Positions 7,044 through 14,766 of a DNA stretch of 33,866 bases are shown piece after piece. This stretch comes from JBPCQA01 sp050998615 (lineage in GTDB: Bacteria; Actinomycetota; Actinomycetes; Propionibacteriales; Nocardioidaceae), in the NCBI GenBank assembly GCA_050998615.1, contig JBPCQA010000020.1:1-33866 (forward strand), written 5' to 3'. The stretch's first letter is position 1. Each line of letters begins with the position of its first letter. Under the pieces are notes generated by a model, which saw nothing but the letters and a program-made list of their open reading frames with translations, was not told the DNA's origin and did not search any database. A program made the translations under genes and the position numbers.

Positions 7044-7892
7044 GTGAGGCGAGTTAAGCGACCCGGCACCACCGCCAGGTGGACGGTTCGGGAGGTGGTT
7101 GACGGTGCCGCGCGGTCTCGCCCCGACACCGTGGTGTGTGAGGAGCCACTCGAGATCAGACTGGGCTGGCCCGGACACCCTGCGGATCGGGTTGCGATCA
7201 CGATGCGCACCCCGGGAGCGGATTTCGAGTTGGCGGTGGGCTTTTTGCTATCCGAAGGGGTCATTGATCGCCATCAGCGACCACGCCGCGTCGCCTACTG
7301 CCTCGACACCGCGCAGCCCCCCGAGCAGGCCTACAACGTGGTGACCGTCGAGCTCGAGGATGCGCCGCAACGGCCACCGGCCGCGCGCTCAACGGCGGTG
7401 TCGTCAGCTTGCGGGGTCTGCGGGACGCAGAGCCTGGATGCGATCTTTCAGTCGGACGCGCCGGCTCTCCCCGTCGCCGCCACAGTCAATGGCGAACGCA
7501 TCAACTCGCTGCCACGTGCGCTGATGGACGTCCAGCCGTTGTTCTCGCGCACCGGCGCCATCCACGCGGCCGGGGTCTTCACATTCGGTGGCGACCTGGT
7601 GGTGGCCCGCGAGGACATCGGCCGTCACAACGCGGTCGACAAGGTGCTGGGCGCTCGGCTGCTGGGCACCGCGACGTACGGCGACGACTCAATCCTCTGC
7701 GTAAGCGGACGCATCGGTTTCGACATCATCAGCAAAGCTGTGATCGGACGCGTCAGTGTGGTGGTTGCCGTCGGGGGCCCCTCGAGCCTCGCATTGGAGC
7801 TGGCCGACCGGGCCGGGGTCACGGTGTGCGGATTCACCAGAGATCACCGCTACGTCGTTTATACACACCCGGGAAGGGTGGACGACGGGTAG
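7044..7892 (+). CDS. fdhD: Formate dehydrogenase accessory sulfurtransferase FdhD
   Basis: This 282-residue protein is FdhD. It transfers sulfur from the IscS persulfide to the molybdenum cofactor of formate dehydrogenase, which needs a sulfido ligand for activity. The key CGVCG motif (Cys 123 and Cys 126) is present in the loop SSACGVCGTQSLDA. EEPLEIRL at the N-terminus, GAIHAAGVFTFGGDLVV, REDIGRHNAVDKVLG and SGRIGFDIISKA are all conserved FdhD blocks. Length matches the family. The start is the GTG at 7044, preceded at leaderless spacing by TAACCT. No formate dehydrogenase gene lies in this window, so its client enzyme must be encoded elsewhere. Confidence 0.95.
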   Translation: MRRVKRPGTTARWTVREVVDGAARSRPDTVVCEEPLEIRLGWPGHPADRVAITMRTPGADFELAVGFLLSEGVIDRHQRPRRVAYCLDTAQPPEQAYNVVTVELEDAPQRPPAARSTAVSSACGVCGTQSLDAIFQSDAPALPVAATVNGERINSLPRALMDVQPLFSRTGAIHAAGVFTFGGDLVVAREDIGRHNAVDKVLGARLLGTATYGDDSILCVSGRIGFDIISKAVIGRVSVVVAVGGPSSLALELADRAGVTVCGFTRDHRYVVYTHPGRVDDG

Positions 7893-8095
7893 GGCAGCGC
7901 GGGGCCTTGAGCGGCGTCCGAGCCTCGACGGGTTGCGGTTCGTGGGCCGATCTAGGCTGTAGGGAGTGGGTGGAGTTGTTGTGATCTGCTCTCGGACGGC
8001 CCTCAAGGCGCCTTGATTGGCCACATCCTTATAACAACCACGCCCGATTTCCACAGTTGTCCGACTTGGACCCGATCCAGAGGCAGACTAAGAGA
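7893..8095 (+). other. Gap between fdhD and the DUF5999 gene
   Basis: 203 bases with no recognisable gene. A perfect 12-bp palindrome CAAGGCGCCTTG occupies 8004-8015 and could be an operator or the stem of a short hairpin. No U-tract follows. Confidence 0.3.
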
Positions 8096-8335
8096 GTGAT
8101 CAGCACCTTCCGCGGGGCGACCTGCCCCCACCACCCTCGATGCCCGGCCGCGGACGCCCCGGATCGCGAAGCGGCGCACACCATTGCTACCCATCCCGAG
8201 CAGGGCTGGAGCCTGCTGTGCAATGGTGTCTTGCTCTTCGACGACACCGGCGAAGTCCTACCCAACGGCGTCGTGATCGCCCCGCATCGGCCAACCGACA
8301 CCCATCCCGAGGCGTTCGGCCACATCGCGGTCTGA
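8096..8335 (+). CDS. DUF5999-type small protein
   Basis: The 79-residue product matches a small actinobacterial family of unknown function. It has a Cys/His knot near the N-terminus (CPHHPRCPAAD), then DREAAHTIATHPEQGWSLL, CNGVLLFDDTGEVLP and IAPHRP. The Cys-x-His-x2-x-Cys arrangement could bind a metal, but this is inference. I chose GTG 8096, with GAGG about 12 nt upstream, because family members begin close to the CxHxPxCP motif. A TTG at 8057 would add 13 residues and has no ribosome-binding site. It lies between fdhD and tldD on the same strand but has no known link with either. Confidence 0.75.
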   Translation: MISTFRGATCPHHPRCPAADAPDREAAHTIATHPEQGWSLLCNGVLLFDDTGEVLPNGVVIAPHRPTDTHPEAFGHIAV

Positions 8336-8382
8336 GGGGTTCGTGCGCTGATGATAGGCGCCCCACCCCTCTCCCTCGGTTG

Positions 8383-8388
8383 TAGGCT
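8383..8388 (+). promoter_or_regulatory. Putative -10 box of leaderless tldD
   Basis: TAGGCT is placed 7 nt before the ATG at 8396. No Shine-Dalgarno sequence precedes that ATG. This matches the spacing in front of fdhD and three other genes in the window. Confidence 0.45.
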
Positions 8389-8395
8389 GCCGATC

Positions 8396-9910
8396 ATGCC
8401 CGCAAGCGACCGGATCGACCCCGAGTTCCAAGCCCTTCCCCTGCAGCGGCTGGCCAAGACAGCGCTGAATCGAGCCGTCGATTTCAACGCTGCACACGCT
8501 GATTTCCGGCTGGAACGGCTGCGCAACCAGGACGTCCACCTGCGCGACGGCGCGCTCGTGGACGCCTCGGTGTCGACCGATCTCGGCTTCGGAGTGCGCG
8601 TCGTCGTCGACGACACGTGGGGCTTCGCGGCCGGTGTCGCGCTGACCGTCGACGAGGTCAACCGGGTCACCGAGCAAGCGGTTCGCATGGCGATGGTCGC
8701 CAAGGACATGTCGACCGAGGCTATCGAGTTGGCCGATGAGCCCGTCTATTCCGACGCGGGCTGGTCTTCGGCGTACGACGTCGACCCGTTCCAGGTGTCG
8801 ACTCAAGACAAGGTCGCGCTGCTGCGAGACTGGAGCGAGCCACTTCGCAACGCCCCGGTTGTCGACCATGTCAGCGCTCACGTCCACCAGGTCGCCGAAA
8901 ACAAGTTCTACGCCGACTCGCACGGAACCACCACGATCCAGCAGCGCATCCGACTCCATCCGGAGGTGGAAGTCCACGGGGTTGACCGGCGACGTGGCAT
9001 CTTCGATTCGATGCGGACGATCGCGCCGCCGGTCGGCCGTGGCTGGGAATACCTCAGCGGCGATGGCTACGACTGGCAGGCTGAGCTGGCGGCCCTCCCC
9101 GACCACCTGGCCGGCAAGCTCGCGGCACCGTCAGTAGAGGCCGGCGTCTACGACCTGGTGATCGATCCGTCCAACCTGTGGCTCACGATTCACGAGAGCA
9201 TCGGCCACGCAACCGAGCTCGACCGGGCGCTCGGTTACGAAGCGAACTTTGCCGGCACCAGCTTCGCCACGCCTGACAAGCTCGGCACGCTGCGATACGG
9301 CTCGCCGTGCATGCACGTCACCGGGGACCGGACCATCGAGCACGGGCTTGCCACCATCGGTTATGACGACGACGGCGTCGAAACCCAACGCTGGGACCTG
9401 ATCAAGGACGGTCTGCTGGTCGGCTACCAGACTGATAGACGGATGGCGCAGTTGATGGGCTGGGGCCGCTCCAACGGATGCGCCTTCGCCGACTCACCCA
9501 GCCACATGCCGATCCAGCGGATGGCGAATGTGTCACTGCAACCTGCGGCCGACGACACCTCTACGGCCGATCTGATCTCACGCGTCGAGCGCGGCATCCT
9601 CGTCGTCGGCGACAACTCGTGGAGCATCGACATGCAACGCTACAACTTCCAGTTCACCGCCCAACGATTCTTCGAGATCCGTGACGGAGACATCAGGGGT
9701 CACCTGCGTGACGCCGCCTACCAAGCGACCACCACCGACTTCTGGGGCTCGATGGAGGCGGTCGGCGGTCCCGCCACGTGGCGGCTGCACGGCGCCTTCA
9801 ACTGTGGCAAGGCCCAGCCCGGTCAGGTCGCCCCGGTCAGTCATGGCTGCCCAGCCGCGCTGTTTCGGGGCGTAAGAATCTTGAACACGACGTCGGAAGC
9901 AGGTCACTGA
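8396..9910 (+). CDS. tldD: TldD metalloprotease subunit
   Basis: The 504-residue protein is TldD, the metal-carrying half of the TldD/TldE heterodimeric protease that degrades unfolded peptides and, in some bacteria, matures modified peptides such as microcins. The HExxxH zinc motif is seen as HESIGH at residues 266-271 within LWLTIHESIGHATELDR. The downstream ligand region includes ADSPSHMPIQRMANVSL, and the C-terminal domain carries VERGILVVGDNSWSIDMQR and FTAQRFFEIRDG. The ATG at 8396 is preferred to one at 8351 because it sits at leaderless distance from TAGGCT and fits the family length. It is followed after one base by tldE, so the two subunits are made together. No RiPP precursor peptide is evident nearby. 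Confidence 0.93.
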   Translation: MPASDRIDPEFQALPLQRLAKTALNRAVDFNAAHADFRLERLRNQDVHLRDGALVDASVSTDLGFGVRVVVDDTWGFAAGVALTVDEVNRVTEQAVRMAMVAKDMSTEAIELADEPVYSDAGWSSAYDVDPFQVSTQDKVALLRDWSEPLRNAPVVDHVSAHVHQVAENKFYADSHGTTTIQQRIRLHPEVEVHGVDRRRGIFDSMRTIAPPVGRGWEYLSGDGYDWQAELAALPDHLAGKLAAPSVEAGVYDLVIDPSNLWLTIHESIGHATELDRALGYEANFAGTSFATPDKLGTLRYGSPCMHVTGDRTIEHGLATIGYDDDGVETQRWDLIKDGLLVGYQTDRRMAQLMGWGRSNGCAFADSPSHMPIQRMANVSLQPAADDTSTADLISRVERGILVVGDNSWSIDMQRYNFQFTAQRFFEIRDGDIRGHLRDAAYQATTTDFWGSMEAVGGPATWRLHGAFNCGKAQPGQVAPVSHGCPAALFRGVRILNTTSEAGH

Positions 9911-9911
9911 G

Positions 9912-11297
9912 ATGCCCACTCCACAGGCACTCGTCGACCACGCCTTGGAGGTGTCGAGCGCCGACTCTTGCGTTGTCCTTCTGCAGCATTCGTCATCGGC
10001 AAACCTGCGCTGGGCCAACAACACACTCACCACCAACGGCATGATGACCACCGCTCAGCTCACGGTGATCTCGATCGTGGACGGCGCGCGCGGGCAATCT
10101 TCCGGAGTGGTGACCGAATCCGCCAGCACGTTGGCTCAGGTTGCCGAGCTGGTCGGGCGCGCCGACGATGCCGCTCGGCAGGCGGCGCCCGCCGACGACG
10201 CCGCTGAGCTCACAGCCGGCGCCGAATCCGGTGACTGGGATCAGCCCGAGGCATTGACCAGCACCGACGTTTTCGGCGACTTCGCGAAGGATCTGGGCGC
10301 CGCCTTCGGACGCGCCGCAAGCGCTCACCAACTGCTGTACGGCTACGTCGAGCACGACCTCGCCACCACCTACCTCGCCACGTCCACCGGCTTACGGCTG
10401 CGCCATGAACAACCAACCGGACACGTCGGCATCACCGCCAAGCCCACCGACTTGTCGGCGTCCGCCTGGGTCGGCCAGGCGACCGACGATTTTTCCGATG
10501 TCGACGTTGGTGCTTTGGATGCCGAGCTCGTACGCCGGCTCGGCTGGGGCCGCAACCGGTTCGAGCTGCCGGCCCGCCGGTATCAGACCTTGCTGCCACC
10601 AGCCGCCGTTGCCGACCTCGTCCTGTACGCCTATTTCGTTGCCAGTGGGCGAGACGCGCATGAGGGTCAGACCGTCTTCAGCCGCCCCGGGGGCGGCACC
10701 CGGATCGGTGAGCAGATCGCCAAGTCCAGCGTCCGACTGTATTCGGATCCGGGCGCCGGCGGCGTCGCAGCGATCCCGTTCGTCACGGCCGCCGAGTCCA
10801 GCTCGACGACGAGCGTGTTCGACAACGGACTGCGCCTCCCGGCGGCGGACTGGATCGACGGCGGCACGTTGGCTGCGTTGGCCACGTCGCGGCACACCGC
10901 CGAAATCACCGGATTGCCGTTCACACCGCTTGTGGACAATCTGATGCTGAACATCAAGGACGGCAGCGGCGTCATCGACGACCTCGTCGCGCGATCAACG
11001 GAGCCCACCTTGCTGCTGACGTGCTTGTGGTACATCCGTCAGGTGGACCCGCAAACGTTGCTGCTGACCGGGCTGACCCGAGACGGTGTCTATCTCGTCG
11101 AGGGTGGAGAGGTCGTCGGCGCAGTCAACAACTTCCGCTTCAACGAGAGCCCGATCGACCTGCTCAACCGATTCACCGACGCCGGGGGGGCCGTGCGGTC
11201 GTTCTCGCGTGAGTGGGGCGACTGGTTCCCCCGCACGATCACACCTGCGCTGCGCGTACCTGACTTCAACATGTCCAGCGTCAGCCAGGCCAGCTGA
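9912..11297 (+). CDS. TldE/PmbA-type protease partner subunit
   Basis: This 461-residue protein belongs to the TldD/PmbA family but lacks an HExxxH motif, as expected for TldE, the non-metal subunit that completes the TldD active-site cavity. Family features are the N-terminal LRWANNTLTTNG strand (recognition domain), TYLATSTGLRLRHEQPTGH in the middle, and the C-terminal LLLTCLWYIRQVDPQTLL and LTGLTRDGVYLVEGGEVVGAVNNFRFNES blocks cut short of a zinc site. An acidic Ala-rich insert (about residues 75-110) is loop-like. Its ATG follows the tldD stop by a single base, with GGTC/GGAAGC as a weak ribosome site, consistent with translational coupling. Confidence 0.9.
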   Translation: MPTPQALVDHALEVSSADSCVVLLQHSSSANLRWANNTLTTNGMMTTAQLTVISIVDGARGQSSGVVTESASTLAQVAELVGRADDAARQAAPADDAAELTAGAESGDWDQPEALTSTDVFGDFAKDLGAAFGRAASAHQLLYGYVEHDLATTYLATSTGLRLRHEQPTGHVGITAKPTDLSASAWVGQATDDFSDVDVGALDAELVRRLGWGRNRFELPARRYQTLLPPAAVADLVLYAYFVASGRDAHEGQTVFSRPGGGTRIGEQIAKSSVRLYSDPGAGGVAAIPFVTAAESSSTTSVFDNGLRLPAADWIDGGTLAALATSRHTAEITGLPFTPLVDNLMLNIKDGSGVIDDLVARSTEPTLLLTCLWYIRQVDPQTLLLTGLTRDGVYLVEGGEVVGAVNNFRFNESPIDLLNRFTDAGGAVRSFSREWGDWFPRTITPALRVPDFNMSSVSQAS

Positions 11298-11343
11298 CCG
11301 GCGTCGCTCCCTTACCTTTCCCTCCCGGCTCCCCTTACGGGAA

Positions 11344-11359
11344 CCCCCAATTGCGGGGG
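11344..11359 (+). terminator. Possible terminator after tldE
   Basis: CCCCC (11344-11348) pairs with GGGGG (11355-11359) around AATTGC, giving a short strong hairpin about 50 nt after the tldE stop. The following sequence is not U-rich (AAGGTTGTCTG), so efficiency is doubtful. Confidence 0.3.
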
Positions 11360-11391
11360 GAAGGTTGTCTGAAGTTTTCGGTCAGAGGGGC

Positions 11392-11424
11392 TTGACCTTG
11401 ACCTAGCGTCAATCTTGGACGATG
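11392..11424 (+). promoter_or_regulatory. MerR-type promoter/operator of the ABC operon
   Basis: TTGACC (11392-11397) can serve as -35. Directly after it comes a perfect inverted repeat TTGAC-ctagc-GTCAA (11398-11412). A -10 placed after a 19-bp spacer would begin at about 11417, which is the long spacing that MerR-family activators correct by twisting the DNA. The predicted -10 itself (GGACGA) is weak. The ATPase gene starts at 11430 and the operon's third gene is a MerR regulator, so autoregulation is likely. Confidence 0.55.
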
Positions 11425-11429
11425 GGGCA

Positions 11430-12530
11430 ATGGAACACCTGGACCCTCTGCACAGCGAGCGGCCGGTGGCTGCGCCCGCCAATGTCGACCCACTGAGCCC
11501 TGATCTCGGGGAGGCGGGCAGCCGTTGCCTCAGACCGCAACCAGCGGCTCCGGCGACCGGCGGCGGCACCGCCTTGGCCGTCGAGACCCGCGGTGTTCGC
11601 AAGTCCTTCGGGGAGCATCTGGTGCTCGACGGCATCAACCTGGAGGTCATGGCGGGCACCGTGTTCGCGTTGTTGGGTCCCAATGGTTCGGGCAAGACCA
11701 CGGCAGTGCGGATCCTGTCCACCCTGCTGGCGGCGGATGCCGGTCTGGTGCGGGTCGCCGGCCACGACGTGGCAAGCAACCCAGAGGGGGTGCGAGCGGC
11801 GATCGGGGTCACCGGGCAGTTCTCCGCGGTGGACAAACTGCTCACCGGCACGGAGAACCTGCAATTGATGGCGGACCTGGCCCATTTGAGCAGAGCCGCT
11901 GGCCGCCGGCGGGCCGCCGAGTTGCTCGACCGGTTCGATCTGCTCGAGGTGGCCGACAAGACGGCAGCTACCTACTCGGGCGGGATGCGCCGCCGCCTCG
12001 ACCTGGCGATGACCCTGGTCGGCGACCCCCGAATCGTGTTCCTCGACGAACCCACCACCGGGCTCGACCCCCGTGGCCGCCATGCCGTATGGCAGCTGGT
12101 CCGCAGCCTGGTCGCCGACGACGGTGTCACGATCTTCTTGACCACCCAGTATCTCGACGAGGCCGACCAGCTCGCCGGCCGCCTCGCCGTGTTAGACCAC
12201 GGAGCCGTCGTCGCCGAAGGCACGCCCGACCAGCTCAAGGGTCGTATCCCCGGTGGCCAGATCCGACTTCAGTTCTCCGACCCTAAGCACCTAGATTCGG
12301 CCGCCCGCCTGCTCCCGACAGGCAGGCGCGACGATGAGACGCTCAGCTTGCAGATCCCTAGCGACGGCACCGTCCCCGCTGTGCGGTCCGTGCTCGTCGA
12401 ACTCGACGAGCACATGATCGACGTCGAGAGCTTCTCAATCCACACCCCCGACCTCGACGACGTCTTCTTCGCCGTCACCGGCCACCCCACCACGGGCCAC
12501 TCCATCGAGAGCCAGGAGAGCCGGCGATGA
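11430..12530 (+). CDS. DrrA-type ABC transporter ATP-binding protein
   Basis: The 366-residue ATPase has Walker A GPNGSGKT (residues 83-90), the Q-loop VTGQFSAVD, the ABC signature YSGGMRRRLDLAM, Walker B RIVFLDEPTTGLDP and the H-region TIFLTTQYLDEADQL. VTGQFSAVDxLLTGxENL is typical of the daunorubicin-resistance (DrrA) subgroup, and the C-terminal extension (about 285-366) matches DUF4162-like tails of that group. The N-terminal 50 residues are Pro/Ala-rich and atypical. ATG 11430 is used, and a TTG lies at 11415. The stop overlaps the permease start as ATGA. Together with the permease it should form an efflux pump for a hydrophobic compound. The substrate is unknown. Confidence 0.93.
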   Translation: MEHLDPLHSERPVAAPANVDPLSPDLGEAGSRCLRPQPAAPATGGGTALAVETRGVRKSFGEHLVLDGINLEVMAGTVFALLGPNGSGKTTAVRILSTLLAADAGLVRVAGHDVASNPEGVRAAIGVTGQFSAVDKLLTGTENLQLMADLAHLSRAAGRRRAAELLDRFDLLEVADKTAATYSGGMRRRLDLAMTLVGDPRIVFLDEPTTGLDPRGRHAVWQLVRSLVADDGVTIFLTTQYLDEADQLAGRLAVLDHGAVVAEGTPDQLKGRIPGGQIRLQFSDPKHLDSAARLLPTGRRDDETLSLQIPSDGTVPAVRSVLVELDEHMIDVESFSIHTPDLDDVFFAVTGHPTTGHSIESQESRR

Positions 12531-13324
12531 CAACAGCCCACGCCGTACGCGACACCGCAACGATGGTGCGCCGCAACCTGTGCCACATGCGCCGCTACCC
12601 ATCCCTGACCTTCATGCTGATCTTGTTGCCTGTCGTGTTCCTGCTGCTCTTCGTGGACGTCTTCGGTACCACCTTGGGTAACGGGCTGGGCAGGATGTCC
12701 GGAGGTCGCGCCGCGTACGCCAACTACGTCACCCCGGCCATCATCCTGCTCACCGTGGCCTCTGCCTCGACGGCTACCGCCATCTCGGTCGCCACCGACA
12801 TGACCGAAGGCATTATCGACCGGTTCCGCACCATGGCCATCTGGCGTCCGGCCGTACTCGCGGGCCACGTGCTGGGCAGCACGATCCAGACCACTCTGGC
12901 CGTGGTCGTCGTCATCGCCGTCGCCTTGGCCGTCGGGTTCCGCCCCGCTGCGGGCGCGCTCGAATGGTTGGCGGCCATTGGTGTCCTGGCCATGATCACC
13001 TTGGCTCTCACCTGGCTGGCGGTCGCCCTCGGGCTCGTCGCCAAGAGCGTCGAGACCGCCAGCAACTCCCCGATGTTCTTGATGCTGCTGCCATTCCTCG
13101 GCAGCGGGTTCGTCCCCACCGGTTCCATGCCCGCCGGCTTGCGCCAGTTCGCCACTTATCAGCCCTTCACGTCCTTCACCGACACCCTGCGCGGTCTCCT
13201 CACCGGTGGCGCCATCGGAAATCACGCGGCGATCACCGTCGCCTGGTGCGCCGCCATCGCCATCGCTGGCTACGTTTGGGCGGTGGCACGATACAACCGA
13301 GGCGCAGTGGTGGCAGCCCGGTGA
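12527..13324 (+). CDS. DrrB-type ABC-2 permease
   Basis: A 265-residue membrane protein with six predicted helices: LTFMLILLPVVFLLLFVDVF, VTPAIILLTVASASTATAIS, LGSTIQTTLAVVVVIAVALA, LEWLAAIGVLAMITLALTWL, SPMFLMLLPFLGSGFVPTGS and AAITVAWCAAIAIAGYVWAV. The short amphipathic segment around RFRTMAIWRPAVLAGHVL matches the coupling helix region of ABC-2 transporters, and FVPTGSMPAGLRQFATYQPF is conserved in DrrB proteins. It starts inside the ATPase stop codon (ATGA) and ends overlapping the MerR start (GTGA), so all three genes are translationally coupled. It is the transmembrane half of the exporter. Confidence 0.93.
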   Translation: MTTAHAVRDTATMVRRNLCHMRRYPSLTFMLILLPVVFLLLFVDVFGTTLGNGLGRMSGGRAAYANYVTPAIILLTVASASTATAISVATDMTEGIIDRFRTMAIWRPAVLAGHVLGSTIQTTLAVVVVIAVALAVGFRPAAGALEWLAAIGVLAMITLALTWLAVALGLVAKSVETASNSPMFLMLLPFLGSGFVPTGSMPAGLRQFATYQPFTSFTDTLRGLLTGGAIGNHAAITVAWCAAIAIAGYVWAVARYNRGAVVAAR

Positions 13325-14187
13325 AGGAGAAGCCCACGCCCCTGGGGATCCAAGCCGAGGCCGCCGCCGTGCTGACCATCGGCCAGCTCGCCGCTCACGT
13401 CGGTGTCACGGTCCGCGCCATCCGCCACTATCACCAGCTTGGTCTGCTCGGCGAACCGGTGCGTGACCGGTCGGGCTACCGCCGCTACGACGCTCAAGCC
13501 GTGGCCCACCTGATCCGGATCAAAGCGCTCGCCAACGCCGGCGTCCCCCTTGGTCGCATCCGCGAGCTTCTCGACTCCAACCCCGCCGAATTCGCCGACG
13601 CCGTGACCGAGATCGACCAGGCGATCCAGCAGCGGATCAGCGGCCTCGAAGCCGTCCGCCACGAACTCGCTGGCCTGATGGCGGGCGAACGGCTGGTCCT
13701 GCCAGCCGAGGTAGCCGACCTTCTCGGCCAGATGCGTTCCCTCGGTGTCAGCGAGCGCACCATGACGGTCGAACGCGATGGCTGGACACTGCTCATGGCG
13801 CTCTCACCCGAGCCGGTTCCAACGTGGGCGGCGGACAAGGTGGCCGCCCTGGCCGACCCCGACTTCCGCCGGTTGTACCTGGCATGGGAACAGGCCTACG
13901 ACTGGGAGGCTGACGATCCCCGCCTCGTCGAGTTGGCCGCCCAAGCCGCTGCCTGGCTGTCCAAGCAACCCGCCAGCGTGCCGCCACCACAAGACGATGC
14001 CGGCATCTTGGCTGTCTACGACTTGCTGTCGGCGCAGGTAGCTACGGAATCGCCTGCCTGGCGCCGCCTCGACGAGTTGTGCCGAGCCAATCTCATGCCG
14101 TCTGGGCAATCGCCGACTGAGCACGACTGGCGGGCTCAGCCGTCGCCGGGGATCGGCGCGTCCGGGTCGTACGGCGGGCGGGTGTAG
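13321..14187 (+). CDS. MerR-family regulator of the ABC exporter
   Basis: The 288-residue product begins at GTG 13321, overlapping the permease stop as GTGA. An N-terminal MerR winged helix spans about residues 18-86: LTIGQLAAHVGVTVRAIRHY, then GLLGEPVRDRSGYRRYD and LIRIKALANAGVPLGRIREL. A dimerisation helix follows (ITEIDQAIQQRISGLEAV region). The C-terminal 170 residues (DGWTLLMALSPEPVPTW, DPDFRRLYLAWEQAYDWEAD) form a helical ligand-sensing domain of the type often found next to DrrAB exporters. It is not a TipAS domain and has no Cys pair for metals. The likely role is drug-responsive control of its own operon through the repeat at 11398-11412. Confidence 0.9.
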   Translation: MKEKPTPLGIQAEAAAVLTIGQLAAHVGVTVRAIRHYHQLGLLGEPVRDRSGYRRYDAQAVAHLIRIKALANAGVPLGRIRELLDSNPAEFADAVTEIDQAIQQRISGLEAVRHELAGLMAGERLVLPAEVADLLGQMRSLGVSERTMTVERDGWTLLMALSPEPVPTWAADKVAALADPDFRRLYLAWEQAYDWEADDPRLVELAAQAAAWLSKQPASVPPPQDDAGILAVYDLLSAQVATESPAWRRLDELCRANLMPSGQSPTEHDWRAQPSPGIGASGSYGGRV

Positions 14188-14766
14188 ACGAACGTGGCAC
14201 ACTCCAGATGGCTCACCGGCCCTTCAGGGCGGCGGACAACCCGCAACGTCTCCCCGGTGTGATAGCCGCTGATTCCGACGAACGTGTCAGCGGCCGTGCG
14301 CCGATAGCGGTACGCCGGACTAGCATCTCCCGGCCGCGACAACGCCAGCTCGCGCCCTACTCCAGACCTGCCCGGCCGGCGCCATCGCCATCGCGTCGTG
14401 GGTCAGCTCTGGGGTGAGCGTGTCGGCGAAGGTGTGCACGCTGAAGCCGGCCGCCGCGGGCGGCCTGGGGAGATAGGTGGTGCGGCTCATGCCCAGCGGT
14501 GCGAGCAGGGCGGCCTGCAGCGCCTCCCACCAGCTGATGCGCCGCTTGCAGGCCACGACCTCACCGAGCAGCCCGAACGCGAGGTGGGTGTGTAGTGGTA
14601 GCGGCTTCCCCGCGGCAGCACCGCGTCCGTGGCGTCGAGGCCGGCAGCCAGCTGGGCGAACGGCACCCCGGGGTTGCGTTCCCACCAGCCGGGCGTCGTG
14701 CTGCTCGGCGGCTACCAGCCCATCCAGGTGGATCGCGGTCGAGGCCAGCACGGCGGCAGGCGTCAT
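14136..14766 (-). pseudogene. Serine hydrolase (beta-lactamase-related) relic
   Basis: Three frames carry pieces of one class-C-beta-lactamase-like serine hydrolase in order. They are MTPAAVLASTAIHLDGL from ATG 14766, then WWERNPGVPFAQLAAGLDA and RGSRYHYT in a second frame, then HLAFGLLGEVVACKR, ISWWEALQAALLAPLGMSRT and LTPELTHDAMAMAPAGQVWS back in the first. After about 14345 the reading jumps to the usual C-terminus, DTFVGISGYHTGETLRVVRR and SHLECATFVYTRPPYD, ending at 14136. The N-terminal part with the nucleophile SxxK and about 100 internal residues are deleted. The ATG overlaps the gcvP stop as ATGA, and the 3' end runs into the MerR gene on the other strand by about 50 nt. It is non-functional. 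Confidence 0.8.
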
